From Tritonibacter multivorans (lineage in GTDB: Bacteria > Pseudomonadota > Alphaproteobacteria > Rhodobacterales > Rhodobacteraceae), in NCBI RefSeq assembly GCF_001458415.1, contig NZ_CYSD01000002.1:123061-187060 (forward strand): a stretch of DNA of 64,000 nt. The letters are read 5' to 3'. This document shows, one piece after another, positions 37,815-47,169 of the stretch. Every line of letters starts with the position of its first letter. Position 1 is the stretch's first letter. A model generated the notes under the pieces. The model was not told the origin of the DNA. It did no database searches and worked only from the letters and a program-made list of their open reading frames with translations. Position numbers and translations under genes: made by a program.

Positions 37815-38786
37815 CTAGGTTTGCGACCCGCGCCAGCGCGAAGCGAGACGTTTCATTCGCCGATGCACCACACGCGCCATATCGGCGAAAGGGCGCAGGT
37901 AAATATCCAAAACATTCGTCGCGCTGGCCTCTTTGGCAGGCAGGCCAAAAGTCAGCTTTCTGTCCCGCTCTGACAGATGCAGGGACCCAAACGCCCAATC
38001 CCAGACGGCAAAGGCTGCACCAAAGTTTTTGTCGTGGTGTTCACGCGCAGTCGAATGATGCACTTGATGCTGGGCCGGCGAAATCAACAGATGTTCAAGC
38101 CATGCCCAATACCGGATCGCCACATGTGAATGACGCAAGTTCGACCCCGTGACATGGAAGGCAAAGGACAAAACATTGACGCCAACCACGGTGTAAAGGT
38201 CTACCTTTGACCCAAACAGGTACAGACAGATCGCCATCGTCGTCCCCTGAGCCAATGCACCCCTCATCGCATACAGAACCCCTTCAAGCGGATGTACCCT
38301 GTACACTGTAATTGGGGTCATGGTTTCGGCAGAATGGTGCACTTTGTGGATTGCCCACAGCAGGGGCCACCGGTGCATCCAACGATGCAGAAGATACTTC
38401 GACAGGTCATCAACAAAAAAAAGAACAGTCGTAAAAATGGCGACAACCCAACCTGTTGGCAGATGGCTAAACTGCCCTTGGCGCACCCACGGCACATCAT
38501 GCAAAGCATAGAAAAGCGCGGTCGCAATGGCCAACTGGCTGACCAGAACCGGAGAGATAAACAGCGTAAACACCCGGTTCAGCAGGAAGATCTGATAGTC
38601 CGCCAGTGCCGAGCGCGAAAAAAACACCCGCTTATCAAACACCTCAACAAAGGCTGCCCGCCAGCTGCGGCCGCGGGCGGCCACCAACCAGACCAATGCC
38701 AGCGCAACCGCCAAAAGCAGATACCCGAAGAAGACGCGCTTCTTCGGGTTGGAGAAATCGGCAAAAAGCGCCGGTATCTGCTGCAA
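37815..38786 (-). CDS. Sterol desaturase/fatty acid hydroxylase family protein
   Basis: 323 residues with about four TM segments. Three histidine boxes for a di-iron centre are visible: HRWMH (134-138), HKVHH (147-151) and HQVHHSTAREHHDKN (near 235-250). These membrane enzymes hydroxylate or desaturate lipids with O2; the substrate is unknown. The start is a TTG at 38786 with no well-spaced ribosome binding site (ggagg lies about 19 bases away), so the true start is uncertain. It lies 58 bases after the DUF4856-like gene on the same strand. Confidence 0.85.
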   Translation of the reverse strand: MQQIPALFADFSNPKKRVFFGYLLLAVALALVWLVAARGRSWRAAFVEVFDKRVFFSRSALADYQIFLLNRVFTLFISPVLVSQLAIATALFYALHDVPWVRQGQFSHLPTGWVVAIFTTVLFFVDDLSKYLLHRWMHRWPLLWAIHKVHHSAETMTPITVYRVHPLEGVLYAMRGALAQGTTMAICLYLFGSKVDLYTVVGVNVLSFAFHVTGSNLRHSHVAIRYWAWLEHLLISPAQHQVHHSTAREHHDKNFGAAFAVWDWAFGSLHLSERDRKLTFGLPAKEASATNVLDIYLRPFADMARVVHRRMKRLASRWRGSQT

Positions 38787-38844
38787 CAGGTCCAGGGCCT
38801 GTTATCCTCCGAATAAGGGCCGGGCGAAGCCGGCCACAGGATGT

Positions 38845-40245
38845 TTAGTCGGTTTCCGCCGCCTCGGTTGCGCCCAGCTTGTCTGCCAGAGCTGCCAGAT
38901 CCGCAGTTGCGTCGTTTGCCAGCGACTTCAAACCAAAGGTGTCTTTCAGCAGCTTCTGAACTTTGAGCATGTTGACCTGATAGTCTTCAAGGCTCATTTC
39001 GCGGCCCCGGATCACATTGCCATCGGCGTCAATGTCGCTGACCATTTTGCCGTCCAGCATTGCCGGGCCAAAGCCCACCAGCCAGTTCAGGTCAAAGGCC
39101 GTGGCGCCGAGGTTGGATTTGCCGGTCTGCAACGCCATGGTGAAGCCTTTCAGCTCGCCCCAGTGTTTGACATAGGCGCGCAGCGCCTTGTCCTGGTCTT
39201 CGCCGGATTTCAGCGTGTTGATGTCCTTGTAGACCGAGCCTGCATATTTGAACGCCGCTTCGGCCAGAACCTGCTCCCACGCGCTTTCGATGGTTGCGGC
39301 ATAGCCCACCAGCTGGGCGCGCTGTTCGCTTGTCAGGGCGGCGCCATCAGCGGATGCGATCAGGGCACGGCCGTCACGGAAAGCACCAAAGATGGTGCCC
39401 ATGTAATCGGTGGATTTGGTGCCGCCTTTGTCTGCACCAGCCGCATAGTAGGCCGGGCCAAAGACATATTCGGTTTTCAGGTCAACCACACCGTCGCCAT
39501 TGGCGTCCGCCGCCGCCAGATCCTTGCGCTTCGCAACGCCGTAGTTCTGGTTCGGGTCGAGGTTTACAGAGTGTGCCGCTGCACCAAAGTAGCCGAAGGC
39601 TTCGTCCCAAACGTGCTCTTTTCCGGTGTAATATGCGCCGTCCTTGTAAGGCTTGTCGTTCGGCTTGTTGTCCGCCGCCAGTTTCTCGTCGAGGTAGTTG
39701 TCGACCGCCTGACTGTAGGGCATCGCGCCGAGCGTGAATTTGGAAATCAGCTGACCATAGTCAAAACCGTTCACAGCGTCATAGCCCTGCTCGGAGGCCG
39801 CCGCCATGGAGATCATCTGCAGCATCACATCGAGGCCGGATTTGTTACCCGGCCACGCAGGCATTGCACCTTTATAGAACTTGCCCGAGATGTTCTTGCC
39901 TTTGGAGATCTCGTTCACGGTGGTCTGCTTGATCGGGAAACCATCTTTGGAGGTCGGCGCAATGATCGGCAGATCTTCGTCAGAGCCGTTGAAATAGGCC
40001 AGCATCTGCGCCTCGAGCGCGGCTGCGTTGTGGCCGCCGTCCCCTTTGTAGGCCAGCGCTTTCAGGCTGTCGTGCAGCACGTGACGGGCAACCTGACCGG
40101 AGTAGGAGACAGAATTCGTCTTGTCGCCGCTGTAGGATTTTTCAGTGATCGGGAAGGGGCCATAGACCTCGCCCGCCAGAGCTGCGGAACCCGCGACCGC
40201 CAGAACAGCCAGTGCGGTGGTGAATTTCAGTTTCGACTTGAGCAT
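38845..40245 (-). CDS. Exported DUF4856-like protein, possibly iron related
   Basis: 466 residues. Signal peptide TTALAVLAVAGSAALA (cleavage after about residue 25). The mature N-terminus SVSYSGQVARHVLHDSLKAL and the later GKEHVWDEAFGYFGA (208-222) match my recollection of DUF4856, a family often seen with imelysin (M75) iron-uptake genes. An EF-hand-like calcium loop DANGDGVVD is at 247-255, with a weaker DADGN near 405. Periplasmic or surface role; imelysin itself is not seen. The promoter region has an odd palindrome that looks iron-responsive. Family call is by eye and moderate. Confidence 0.65.
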   Translation of the reverse strand: MLKSKLKFTTALAVLAVAGSAALAGEVYGPFPITEKSYSGDKTNSVSYSGQVARHVLHDSLKALAYKGDGGHNAAALEAQMLAYFNGSDEDLPIIAPTSKDGFPIKQTTVNEISKGKNISGKFYKGAMPAWPGNKSGLDVMLQMISMAAASEQGYDAVNGFDYGQLISKFTLGAMPYSQAVDNYLDEKLAADNKPNDKPYKDGAYYTGKEHVWDEAFGYFGAAAHSVNLDPNQNYGVAKRKDLAAADANGDGVVDLKTEYVFGPAYYAAGADKGGTKSTDYMGTIFGAFRDGRALIASADGAALTSEQRAQLVGYAATIESAWEQVLAEAAFKYAGSVYKDINTLKSGEDQDKALRAYVKHWGELKGFTMALQTGKSNLGATAFDLNWLVGFGPAMLDGKMVSDIDADGNVIRGREMSLEDYQVNMLKVQKLLKDTFGLKSLANDATADLAALADKLGATEAAETD

Positions 40246-40553
40246 GACGCCCCCAATTCTCGACTATAATAGTCATGTTTCAATTTCTGACAGTTCTAAT
40301 CAGTTATTTACATCAGCAAGTCAAGCAAACTTTGCCGCAGTTTTTTTGGACGGGGTCACCACTGGTCGAAAAATCCCGCAGCGAGTGTTTCTGTTTTGAT
40401 CGTTTTCGCGCTAGAATTTTTTCAACGGTGATCATTGTTGCTTGATCCTGTGCATACTGCTCAGTAAGGACGGGCAAAAAGCGCGGCTGTGTGTGCCTTT
40501 GGACAAAGGTGCTTGCACGTCCCAGCCAGACGATTTTAGGCAAGGACAGACTC
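40246..40553. other. Divergent intergenic region, DUF4856-like gene / speA
   Basis: 308 bases carrying promoters for both directions. It holds the palindrome described separately at 40262-40274, a TTGACT-like sequence on the - strand (about 40318-40323), and near speA a small hairpin ccttt/aaagg. aagga at 40542-40546 is the speA ribosome binding site. No gene is seen. Confidence 0.5.
40262..40274. promoter_or_regulatory. Palindrome upstream of the DUF4856-like gene
   Basis: gactataatagtc is a perfect odd palindrome (gactat-a-atagtc), 16 bases before the - strand ATG at 40245. In the - strand it reads tgactattatagtcg, close to the TGA-N9-TCA type of iron-responsive operator known for RirA-like regulators, with the final base changed. 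The regulator is inferred. Confidence 0.5.
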
Positions 40554-42506
40554 GTGACGACCACTTCTGATAAGATCAAGCCCTTGAAATCCTTAGAGAA
40601 TACGGAAACTCCTGACACATGTGGTAACGCCCCCTCCGCAAAAGAGGTGGCCAATCTTTACGGTCTCGATTCGTGGGGAACGGGGCTTCTTGACGTCACA
40701 GAGGACGGTGAACTTGCCTTGCGCCTGCCGCAAGAGCCGGACACGAAAGCGACCTCGCTGCCCGCGATCATGACCGCATTGGCCCAACGCGGCATCAACG
40801 CGCCCATGGTCCTGCGCGTTCAGCCCTATCTGGATGCCGCGCTCGAACGGCTGAACCTCGCCTTTGCGCGGGCAATGGCGGACAATCAGTACAATGGTGC
40901 CTACCGTGGCGTTTTCCCGATCAAAGTGAACCAACAAGCCGAGGTGGTCAGTCACCTCGCCCGCTCTGGCAAAATCTATCATTACGGGCTCGAGGCGGGC
41001 TCCAAACCCGAATTGATGGTCGCTCTGTCGCAGCCCCTGTCGTCCGAAGCCCTTTTGGTCTGCAATGGCTACAAAGACGAGGACTTTGTCCGCCTGGCCA
41101 TTCTATCGGGCAAACTGGGCCGCAAGACGGTTCTGGTCATCGAAACCCCGGAAGAGTTTGAGATTATCCTGAAGGTCAGCCGCGAGTTGGGCGAAAAACC
41201 CATGCTGGGCGTGCGGGTCAAACTCACCGAACGCGTGGGCGGCAAGTGGGAAGCCTCTTCGGGGGACCGATCCACCTTTGGTCTGGGGGCGCGCGAACTG
41301 GTCGCGATGATCGCACGGATGCGCGAGACCGGTTTCCTCGAGTGTCTGGTGCTGCAGCACAGCCATCTGGGCAGCCAGGTTCCAGACATGATCGACATTC
41401 GCCGTGCCGTGTCCGAAGCCTGCCGCTTTTATGTTGAACTACATGCTATGGGCGCGCCGCTGACGCATATTGATTTCGGTGGCGGCCTAGGGGTGGACTA
41501 CACTGGTTTCCAAGAAGCCGAAGACAATTCCGTGAACTACACCGTAGAGGAATACGCCTCTAACGTTGTGGAAACGCTGCGCTATGCGCTGGAAGAAGCC
41601 GACCTGCCGCATCCCGACATTGTCACCGAAAGTGGCCGTTATGTGGTGGCGCAGTCGTCGATCTTTATCTTCAACGTGCTGGGTGCCACGCTCTACGATC
41701 AGCCCAAGCCGCCAGAGTTGAAGCCCGATGACCATCACCTGCTCACCGATCTTATGGCCGTCGCCGGTTACGTCGATGGCCGCCGCCTGCGCGAAGCGCT
41801 GAATGACGCGGTCTATTACCGTGACGAACTGCGTGCGCTGTTCCGCCGTGGCCAGATCGACCTCGAACAACTGGGGCGGGCAGAATCCGCGTTCCTATAT
41901 TTGGCGTCGCGTTTCAAAACAGCCATGGCGCAGGACAATCAGCACCACGTGGCGCTGGCCGACTTCACCGACCATTACCACGGCAATTTCTCTTTGTTCC
42001 AATCCCTGCCGGATGTCTGGGCAATTGACCAGCTGCACCCGATGATGCCGCTGCAACGCCTGAACGAAATGCCCACGCGGCAAGCAATCTTTAGCGATAT
42101 TACCTGCGACAGCGACGGTAAGATCAGCAAGTTTGTGACCGCCGACGGCCCGGCGGACGCCTTGCCCGTTCACGACTTGCGACAAGACGAACCCTACCAC
42201 GTCGGCGTATTCTTTGTCGGCGCGTACCAGGAAACGCTGGGCGATTTGCACAACCTCTTTGGCGATGCCAATGTGGTCACCATCTCGCTTGACGGCAATG
42301 GTGGTTTCGCAATCGAGCATGAAACCGAAGCCGACAGCATCTGGGAGGTGCTGTCTTATGTGGAATATGACCCGCGCGACTGTCTGGACGCGCTACGCCG
42401 CGAGGCCGAGGCTGCGCTGGCCGCGGGTCGCCTGACCCCGCTGGAACGCCGCCAGATCATTGAGGCCTATAAGAAGGCGCTTGCGGGTCACACTTATTTT
42501 GAATGA
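40554..42506 (+). CDS. speA: Biosynthetic arginine decarboxylase
   Basis: 650 residues, PLP enzyme of the alanine-racemase fold type that makes agmatine from arginine. GTG 40554 has aagga seven bases upstream; the frame extends to 40491. PLP Lys in FPIKVNQQAEVV, LGVRVKL, HIDFGGGLGVDY, VTESGRYVVAQ and the C-terminal GAYQETLGDLHNLFGD are family marks. First gene of a four-gene polyamine operon, with 56 bases to the next. Confidence 0.96.
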   Translation: MTTTSDKIKPLKSLENTETPDTCGNAPSAKEVANLYGLDSWGTGLLDVTEDGELALRLPQEPDTKATSLPAIMTALAQRGINAPMVLRVQPYLDAALERLNLAFARAMADNQYNGAYRGVFPIKVNQQAEVVSHLARSGKIYHYGLEAGSKPELMVALSQPLSSEALLVCNGYKDEDFVRLAILSGKLGRKTVLVIETPEEFEIILKVSRELGEKPMLGVRVKLTERVGGKWEASSGDRSTFGLGARELVAMIARMRETGFLECLVLQHSHLGSQVPDMIDIRRAVSEACRFYVELHAMGAPLTHIDFGGGLGVDYTGFQEAEDNSVNYTVEEYASNVVETLRYALEEADLPHPDIVTESGRYVVAQSSIFIFNVLGATLYDQPKPPELKPDDHHLLTDLMAVAGYVDGRRLREALNDAVYYRDELRALFRRGQIDLEQLGRAESAFLYLASRFKTAMAQDNQHHVALADFTDHYHGNFSLFQSLPDVWAIDQLHPMMPLQRLNEMPTRQAIFSDITCDSDGKISKFVTADGPADALPVHDLRQDEPYHVGVFFVGAYQETLGDLHNLFGDANVVTISLDGNGGFAIEHETEADSIWEVLSYVEYDPRDCLDALRREAEAALAAGRLTPLERRQIIEAYKKALAGHTYFE

Positions 42507-42562
42507 GCAAGTCCGGGGAACCCCTCGGGCAAGCCACCCCCTCTGACAGAAGGAAATAACGG

Positions 42563-43774
42563 ATGAACAAGGTTCTGGTTGTCGGCGCCGGCGGTGTCGC
42601 TGCAGTTTCAGTGGTCAAAATGGCCATGCACCCCGAGATCTTTGGTGAGATCACACTGGCCAGCCGCACGCTGTCCAAATGCGAAGACATCGCCAAGAAC
42701 GTCAAAGATCGCACTGGCGTGACGATCAAGACGGCGCAGCTGGATGCAATGAAGGTCGAAGACACAGTTGCCCTGATCCGCGAAAGCGGCGCAGAGCTTC
42801 TGGTGAACCTCGCCCTGCCCTATCAGGATCTGGTGCTGATGGATGCCTGCCTTGAAGCGGGCATTCACTACCTGGACACTGCGAACTACGAACCCGAAGA
42901 CGAGGCAAAGTTCGAATACAGCTGGCAGTGGGCCTATCAGGAGCGCTTCAAAGAAGCAGGCCTGACCGCGATTCTGGGCGCAGGCTTTGATCCGGGCGTG
43001 ACCTCGATCATGGCGACCTGGGTGCGCAAGCACAAACTCGACGGCATTCGCCTGATCGACATTCTGGACTGCAATGGCGGCGACAATGGCAAAGCGTTTG
43101 CAACCAACTTCAACCCGGAAATCAACATCCGCGAAGTGACCGCGCCTGCCCGCCACTGGGAAAACGGCGAGTGGATCGAAAGCCCCGCAATGACCCACAA
43201 ATACGAGTTCGACTTCCCCGCCGTGGGCAAGAAGAACATGTATCTGATGTATCACGAAGAGCTGGAGTCGCTGTCGACCCACTTCTCTGAGATCGAGCGC
43301 GCCCGCTTCTGGATGACCTTTGGCGATGCCTACATCAACCACGTCACCGTGCTGCAGAACGTTGGCATGACGGGTATTGAGCCGGTAATGCACGAAGGCA
43401 CGGAAATCATCCCGCTGCAGTTCCTGAAAACCCTGCTGCCTGACCCCTCCGAACTGGGCGAGCTGACCAAGGGCAAAACCTGCATCGGCGACATTATCAC
43501 CGGCCCCGCGAAAGACGGCGAAGGCGAGAAGACCTACTACATCTACAACATCTGCGATCACGAAGAGTGCTATGCAGAAGTTGGCGGTCAGGCCGTGGCC
43601 TATACCACCGGCGTGCCTGCGATGATCGGTGCAGCAATGGTGATGCAGGGCATTTGGCGCGAACCCGGTGTGTGGAACACTGAACAGCTGGATCCCGATG
43701 CGTTCATGGACATGCTGAACAAAGACGGCTTGCCCTGGCAGGTGGTTGAACTCGACGCACACCCCGAGTTCTGA
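42563..43774 (+). CDS. Carboxy(nor)spermidine dehydrogenase, saccharopine dehydrogenase family
   Basis: 403 residues. NAD(P)-binding VLVVGAGGVAAVSVVKMA at the start, LPYQDLVLMDACLEAGIHYLD and GFDPGVTSIMATWV further on. The family includes CASDH/CANSDH, which reductively condenses putrescine with aspartate semialdehyde to carboxyspermidine; saccharopine dehydrogenase is the alternative, but the flanking arginine decarboxylase and NspC make the polyamine role much more likely. Confidence 0.9.
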   Translation: MNKVLVVGAGGVAAVSVVKMAMHPEIFGEITLASRTLSKCEDIAKNVKDRTGVTIKTAQLDAMKVEDTVALIRESGAELLVNLALPYQDLVLMDACLEAGIHYLDTANYEPEDEAKFEYSWQWAYQERFKEAGLTAILGAGFDPGVTSIMATWVRKHKLDGIRLIDILDCNGGDNGKAFATNFNPEINIREVTAPARHWENGEWIESPAMTHKYEFDFPAVGKKNMYLMYHEELESLSTHFSEIERARFWMTFGDAYINHVTVLQNVGMTGIEPVMHEGTEIIPLQFLKTLLPDPSELGELTKGKTCIGDIITGPAKDGEGEKTYYIYNICDHEECYAEVGGQAVAYTTGVPAMIGAAMVMQGIWREPGVWNTEQLDPDAFMDMLNKDGLPWQVVELDAHPEF

Positions 43775-43789
43775 TCTGCGGAGATGGAT

Positions 43790-44962
43790 ATGGACACCAA
43801 GACCCTCCATCGCGCGGACTTCGCCCGGTTCGACCTGAACCGGGTGCCCTCACCCTGTTTTGTGGTGGATGAGGTTGCCGTTGAACGCAACCTCCAGATC
43901 CTTGCCCAGGTGGCAGAGGCCTCTAGCGCCCGTATCCTCTCGGCTCTCAAGGCCTTTTCAATGTTTTCTGTCGCACCTCTGGTGCGGCAGTATCTCTCCG
44001 GCACCTGTGCGTCTGGCATCTATGAGGCCCGTCTGGGTCGCGAAGAATATGGTGGGGAGGTCACCACCTATTGCGCCGGGTACAAACCCACCGACATGCC
44101 GGAAATCCTGCACCTGTCGGATCATGTGATTTTCAATTCTCCCAGTCAGCACCGCCGGTTTGCCGGTCAGGTCGCCGAGGCCCGCGCGGCGGGTGAAACC
44201 GTCAGCCTCGGCCTGCGGATCAACCCCGAACATTCCGAGGGCTGGACCGAAAAATACGACCCCGCCGCGCCCTGCTCGCGTCTTGGCACGCCGATATCGA
44301 AACTGTCTGCGGATGACTGGGACGGGATTGAAGGGCTGCATATGCACACCCTCTGCGAACAGGGGTTCGAGCCCCTGCAGCGCACCTGGGCGGCGCTGGA
44401 GCCGAAGATCACCGACATCCTGCCACGTCTGAAGTGGCTGAACCTTGGCGGTGGCCACCATATCACGCAGCCCGATTACGACCGTGACGGGCTGATCGCT
44501 TTTGTCCGCGACCTGCGCGCGCGCTTTGATGTCGAGGTCTATCTGGAACCGGGCGAAGCCGTTGCGATCAATTCGGGCATTTTGGTAGGTGAAATCCTTG
44601 ACGTGCTGGACAACAGCATGCCGCTGGCAATCACTGATATCTCGGCCACGTGCCATATGCCGGATGTTCTAGAAGCCCCCTATCGTCCCGATCTTCTGGG
44701 CGAAGTCGAAGACGTCGCGCCTCACCGTTTGGGAGGGCCATCCTGCCTCGCTGGTGATGTGATCGGTGATTATCGCTTCGCGACTGCTCCCGAGGTGGGG
44801 CAACGATTCGCCTTTTTGGACCAATCCCACTATTCGATGGTGAAAACCAATACCTTCAACGGCGTACCCCTTCCGGCGATTGCGCTGTGGAATTCCGATA
44901 CTGATGCGTTGCGGATCCTGCGCCGCCCTGCATACGAAGACTTCAAGGAGCGCCTGTCATGA
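43790..44962 (+). CDS. nspC: Carboxynorspermidine/carboxyspermidine decarboxylase
   Basis: 390 residues from ATG 43790, six bases after ggag; ATG 43784 leaves no spacing. PLP Lys in RILSALKAFSMF, then GLRINPEHSE, HMHTLCEQGFE and the GEAVAINSGILVGEILD PLP-phosphate segment; the active-site Cys is in GPSCLAGDVIG. Makes spermidine from carboxyspermidine. Coupled to speB by an ATGA overlap. Confidence 0.94.
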   Translation: MDTKTLHRADFARFDLNRVPSPCFVVDEVAVERNLQILAQVAEASSARILSALKAFSMFSVAPLVRQYLSGTCASGIYEARLGREEYGGEVTTYCAGYKPTDMPEILHLSDHVIFNSPSQHRRFAGQVAEARAAGETVSLGLRINPEHSEGWTEKYDPAAPCSRLGTPISKLSADDWDGIEGLHMHTLCEQGFEPLQRTWAALEPKITDILPRLKWLNLGGGHHITQPDYDRDGLIAFVRDLRARFDVEVYLEPGEAVAINSGILVGEILDVLDNSMPLAITDISATCHMPDVLEAPYRPDLLGEVEDVAPHRLGGPSCLAGDVIGDYRFATAPEVGQRFAFLDQSHYSMVKTNTFNGVPLPAIALWNSDTDALRILRRPAYEDFKERLS

Positions 44963-45810
44963 CTGATTTCCTCGAGGGAGAGCTGTCTCCGACTGAATGC
45001 AATGTCGACACCGCCAAGTTCCGCGTGATTCCGGTGCCTCTGGAACGCACCGTGTCTTATGGCAGCGGCACCAAAGGCGGCCCCGACGCCATTCTGAACG
45101 CTTCAACCGAACTGGAACGCCTGCACCGCGGCGCGGAGCCTTGCGCGGCCGGGATTTTCACGGAAGCCGCTGTTGATTGCGACGGCCCCCTGCCCGAAGT
45201 GATGGACCGAATTGCTGCGCGCACTTCAGCTGCTGTGGCTGCGGGCGCGGTGCCTGTGACCTTGGGCGGGGAACACGGGCTCAGCTATGGTGCGGTGCGC
45301 GGTGTGGTGCAGGGCCTTGGCCGACCTGTCGGAATTATTCAAATTGACGCCCATGCCGACCTGCGCAAGGCCTATCAGGACGAACGCCACTCTCATGCCT
45401 CTGTCATGCAATTGCTGGCCGAGGAAGACGGGATCAGGATGGCGCAATACGGCGTGCGCGCCATGTGCCAGGAAGAGGTCGACCGCCGCGCAGCCTGCGG
45501 CGTGGTTGCGCTAGATGCTGAAGACCTGGTGACGGGCAATATTTCCGAGGTCACCCTGCCCGAGGATTTCCCGCAGGACGTCTACGTCAGCTTTGACGTG
45601 GATGGGCTGGACCCGTCGATCCTGCCCGCAACCGGCACACCAGTTCCCGGTGGTCTGGGATATTACCAGGCACTGTCGATCGTCCGCAGCGCCTGTAAGG
45701 GCCGCAATCTGGTCGGTCTTGACGTGGTGGAGCTCGCCCCTGTTGAAGGCAGCGAAGTCAGCGACTTTACCACCGCACAGATTGTCTATGCCCTTATGGC
45801 GATGGCCTGA
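44959..45810 (+). CDS. speB: Agmatinase
   Basis: 283 residues, ureohydrolase splitting agmatine into putrescine and urea. Mn-binding residues are His106 (GGEHGLSYG), Asp130, His132, Asp134 (DAHADLR) and Asp213, Asp215 (SFDVDGLDPS). ATG overlaps the nspC stop. With the three genes before it, this completes arginine -> agmatine -> putrescine -> carboxyspermidine -> spermidine. A terminator follows. Confidence 0.95.
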   Translation: MTDFLEGELSPTECNVDTAKFRVIPVPLERTVSYGSGTKGGPDAILNASTELERLHRGAEPCAAGIFTEAAVDCDGPLPEVMDRIAARTSAAVAAGAVPVTLGGEHGLSYGAVRGVVQGLGRPVGIIQIDAHADLRKAYQDERHSHASVMQLLAEEDGIRMAQYGVRAMCQEEVDRRAACGVVALDAEDLVTGNISEVTLPEDFPQDVYVSFDVDGLDPSILPATGTPVPGGLGYYQALSIVRSACKGRNLVGLDVVELAPVEGSEVSDFTTAQIVYALMAMA

Positions 45811-45838
45811 TACCACGCGCCGCACCCCTCGAAAGAAA

Positions 45839-45871
45839 GCCGGGCTCTTTCAGTAAGAGCCCGGCCTTTTT
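45839..45871. terminator. Rho-independent terminator after the polyamine operon
   Basis: gccgggctctt (45839-45849), loop tcagt, aagagcccggc (45855-45865), then cttttt. It lies between speB (+) and the convergent transporter gene and can serve both. Confidence 0.92.
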
Positions 45872-45888
45872 GTTTGATTTGCTGCGAC

Positions 45889-47169
45889 TTACTTGTTCTT
45901 CGCCCATTTACGGTCGAGTTTCTGCTGCAGCAGGTAAAGAGCAACCATAGTCACCACAACGGCCGACAGCAGGTAGAGCGCCGCCGCCCAAAGCCCGAAG
46001 GCCCACGCGAGGAACAGCCCAACCAGCGGCGCAAATGCGGCACCAAGGATCCAAGACAGGTTGGTCGCAAGTGCGCTGCCCGAGTAGCGGAACTCGGGCG
46101 CGAAACGGTCCGGAACAATTGCACTGGACTGACCGTAGGAAAAACCCAGCACGGCAAGACCAAAGATAATGTAAAGCGCCGGGCTGGTTTCAAGCATTCC
46201 GATCGAAAAGCTCAGCAAAACAACCAAACCGCAGCTGACCCAAGTTACAACGCGACGCGAAAACCTGTCGGCGAGCACGCCCGACAGCATAACGGCGCCA
46301 ATCGCCAATGTGCCGCCTAGCAGCTCAAAGAGCAGAATGTCAGTCACACTATTGTCGCTCAGAAGCAATGTGTAGCTCAGCGGGAAAACCGTTACCATGT
46401 GGAACAGAGCGTAGCTGGCCAGCGGCAACAGCGCCGACAGAACGATGGTGTCCCCTTCGCTGCGCAGCAGTTTCGGCAGCGGTGCGGATTTCAGAAGCGT
46501 CTCATCAGAGTTGCCAAAATTGGTGGTCAGCAGACGCAGACGCGCAAACAAAGCCACCACATTCACAGCCATTACCGCGAAGAAGGCAAAGCGCCAGCCG
46601 TAGCCAAGGAATTCCTCTTCGGTCAAGAATCCCGACAGCACATAAAACAGCGCCGCTGCGACGCAGAAACCGATGGGGCCACCCAGCTGCGGAACCATGC
46701 CATAAATGCCCTCGCGACCTTTTGGCGCAGCGTTCTTCAGCTGAAGCGTGATCCCGTCCCACGCCCCGCCAAGACCAAGGCCCTGAACGAAGCGCAGAGC
46801 CGCCAAACTAATGGGGGCAAGAATGCCGATTTGGTCGTATCCGGGCAGCAGACCAATGGCGACCGTGGACACGCCGAGCACCATAAGAGCCAGTGTGATC
46901 TTACCGGGTCGCCCAATTTTGGTCTGGATACTTCGCCCCATAAGGCTAGCGATTGGCCGAGCCAAAAAGGCCAATGAAAACAAGGCAAAAGACCACAGCG
47001 TGCCTGCAACTGGATCAAGATGTGGAAAGAAAACCGCCGGAAAAACTAGGGCCGATGCAATCGCGTAAACGAAAAATCCGAAGAAATCTGTGACCCGGGC
47101 CATGACCACTGTGGTGATCACGTCGTCGATTGTCACGCTCTGTTGGAAGTTCGTGTCGGTTGTTGCCAT
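45889..47169 (-). CDS. MFS transporter, metabolite:H+ symporter-like
   Basis: 426 residues, twelve predicted TM helices. The N-terminus VMARVTDFFGFFVYAIASALVFP and the RFVQGLGLGGAWDG segment resemble the MHS branch of the major facilitator superfamily, which takes up organic acids or zwitterions. aaaggaga lies seven bases before the ATG. Divergent from cyoA and convergent with the polyamine operon, so the substrate could be tied to neither; unknown. Confidence 0.85.
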   Translation of the reverse strand: MATTDTNFQQSVTIDDVITTVVMARVTDFFGFFVYAIASALVFPAVFFPHLDPVAGTLWSFALFSLAFLARPIASLMGRSIQTKIGRPGKITLALMVLGVSTVAIGLLPGYDQIGILAPISLAALRFVQGLGLGGAWDGITLQLKNAAPKGREGIYGMVPQLGGPIGFCVAAALFYVLSGFLTEEEFLGYGWRFAFFAVMAVNVVALFARLRLLTTNFGNSDETLLKSAPLPKLLRSEGDTIVLSALLPLASYALFHMVTVFPLSYTLLLSDNSVTDILLFELLGGTLAIGAVMLSGVLADRFSRRVVTWVSCGLVVLLSFSIGMLETSPALYIIFGLAVLGFSYGQSSAIVPDRFAPEFRYSGSALATNLSWILGAAFAPLVGLFLAWAFGLWAAALYLLSAVVVTMVALYLLQQKLDRKWAKNK

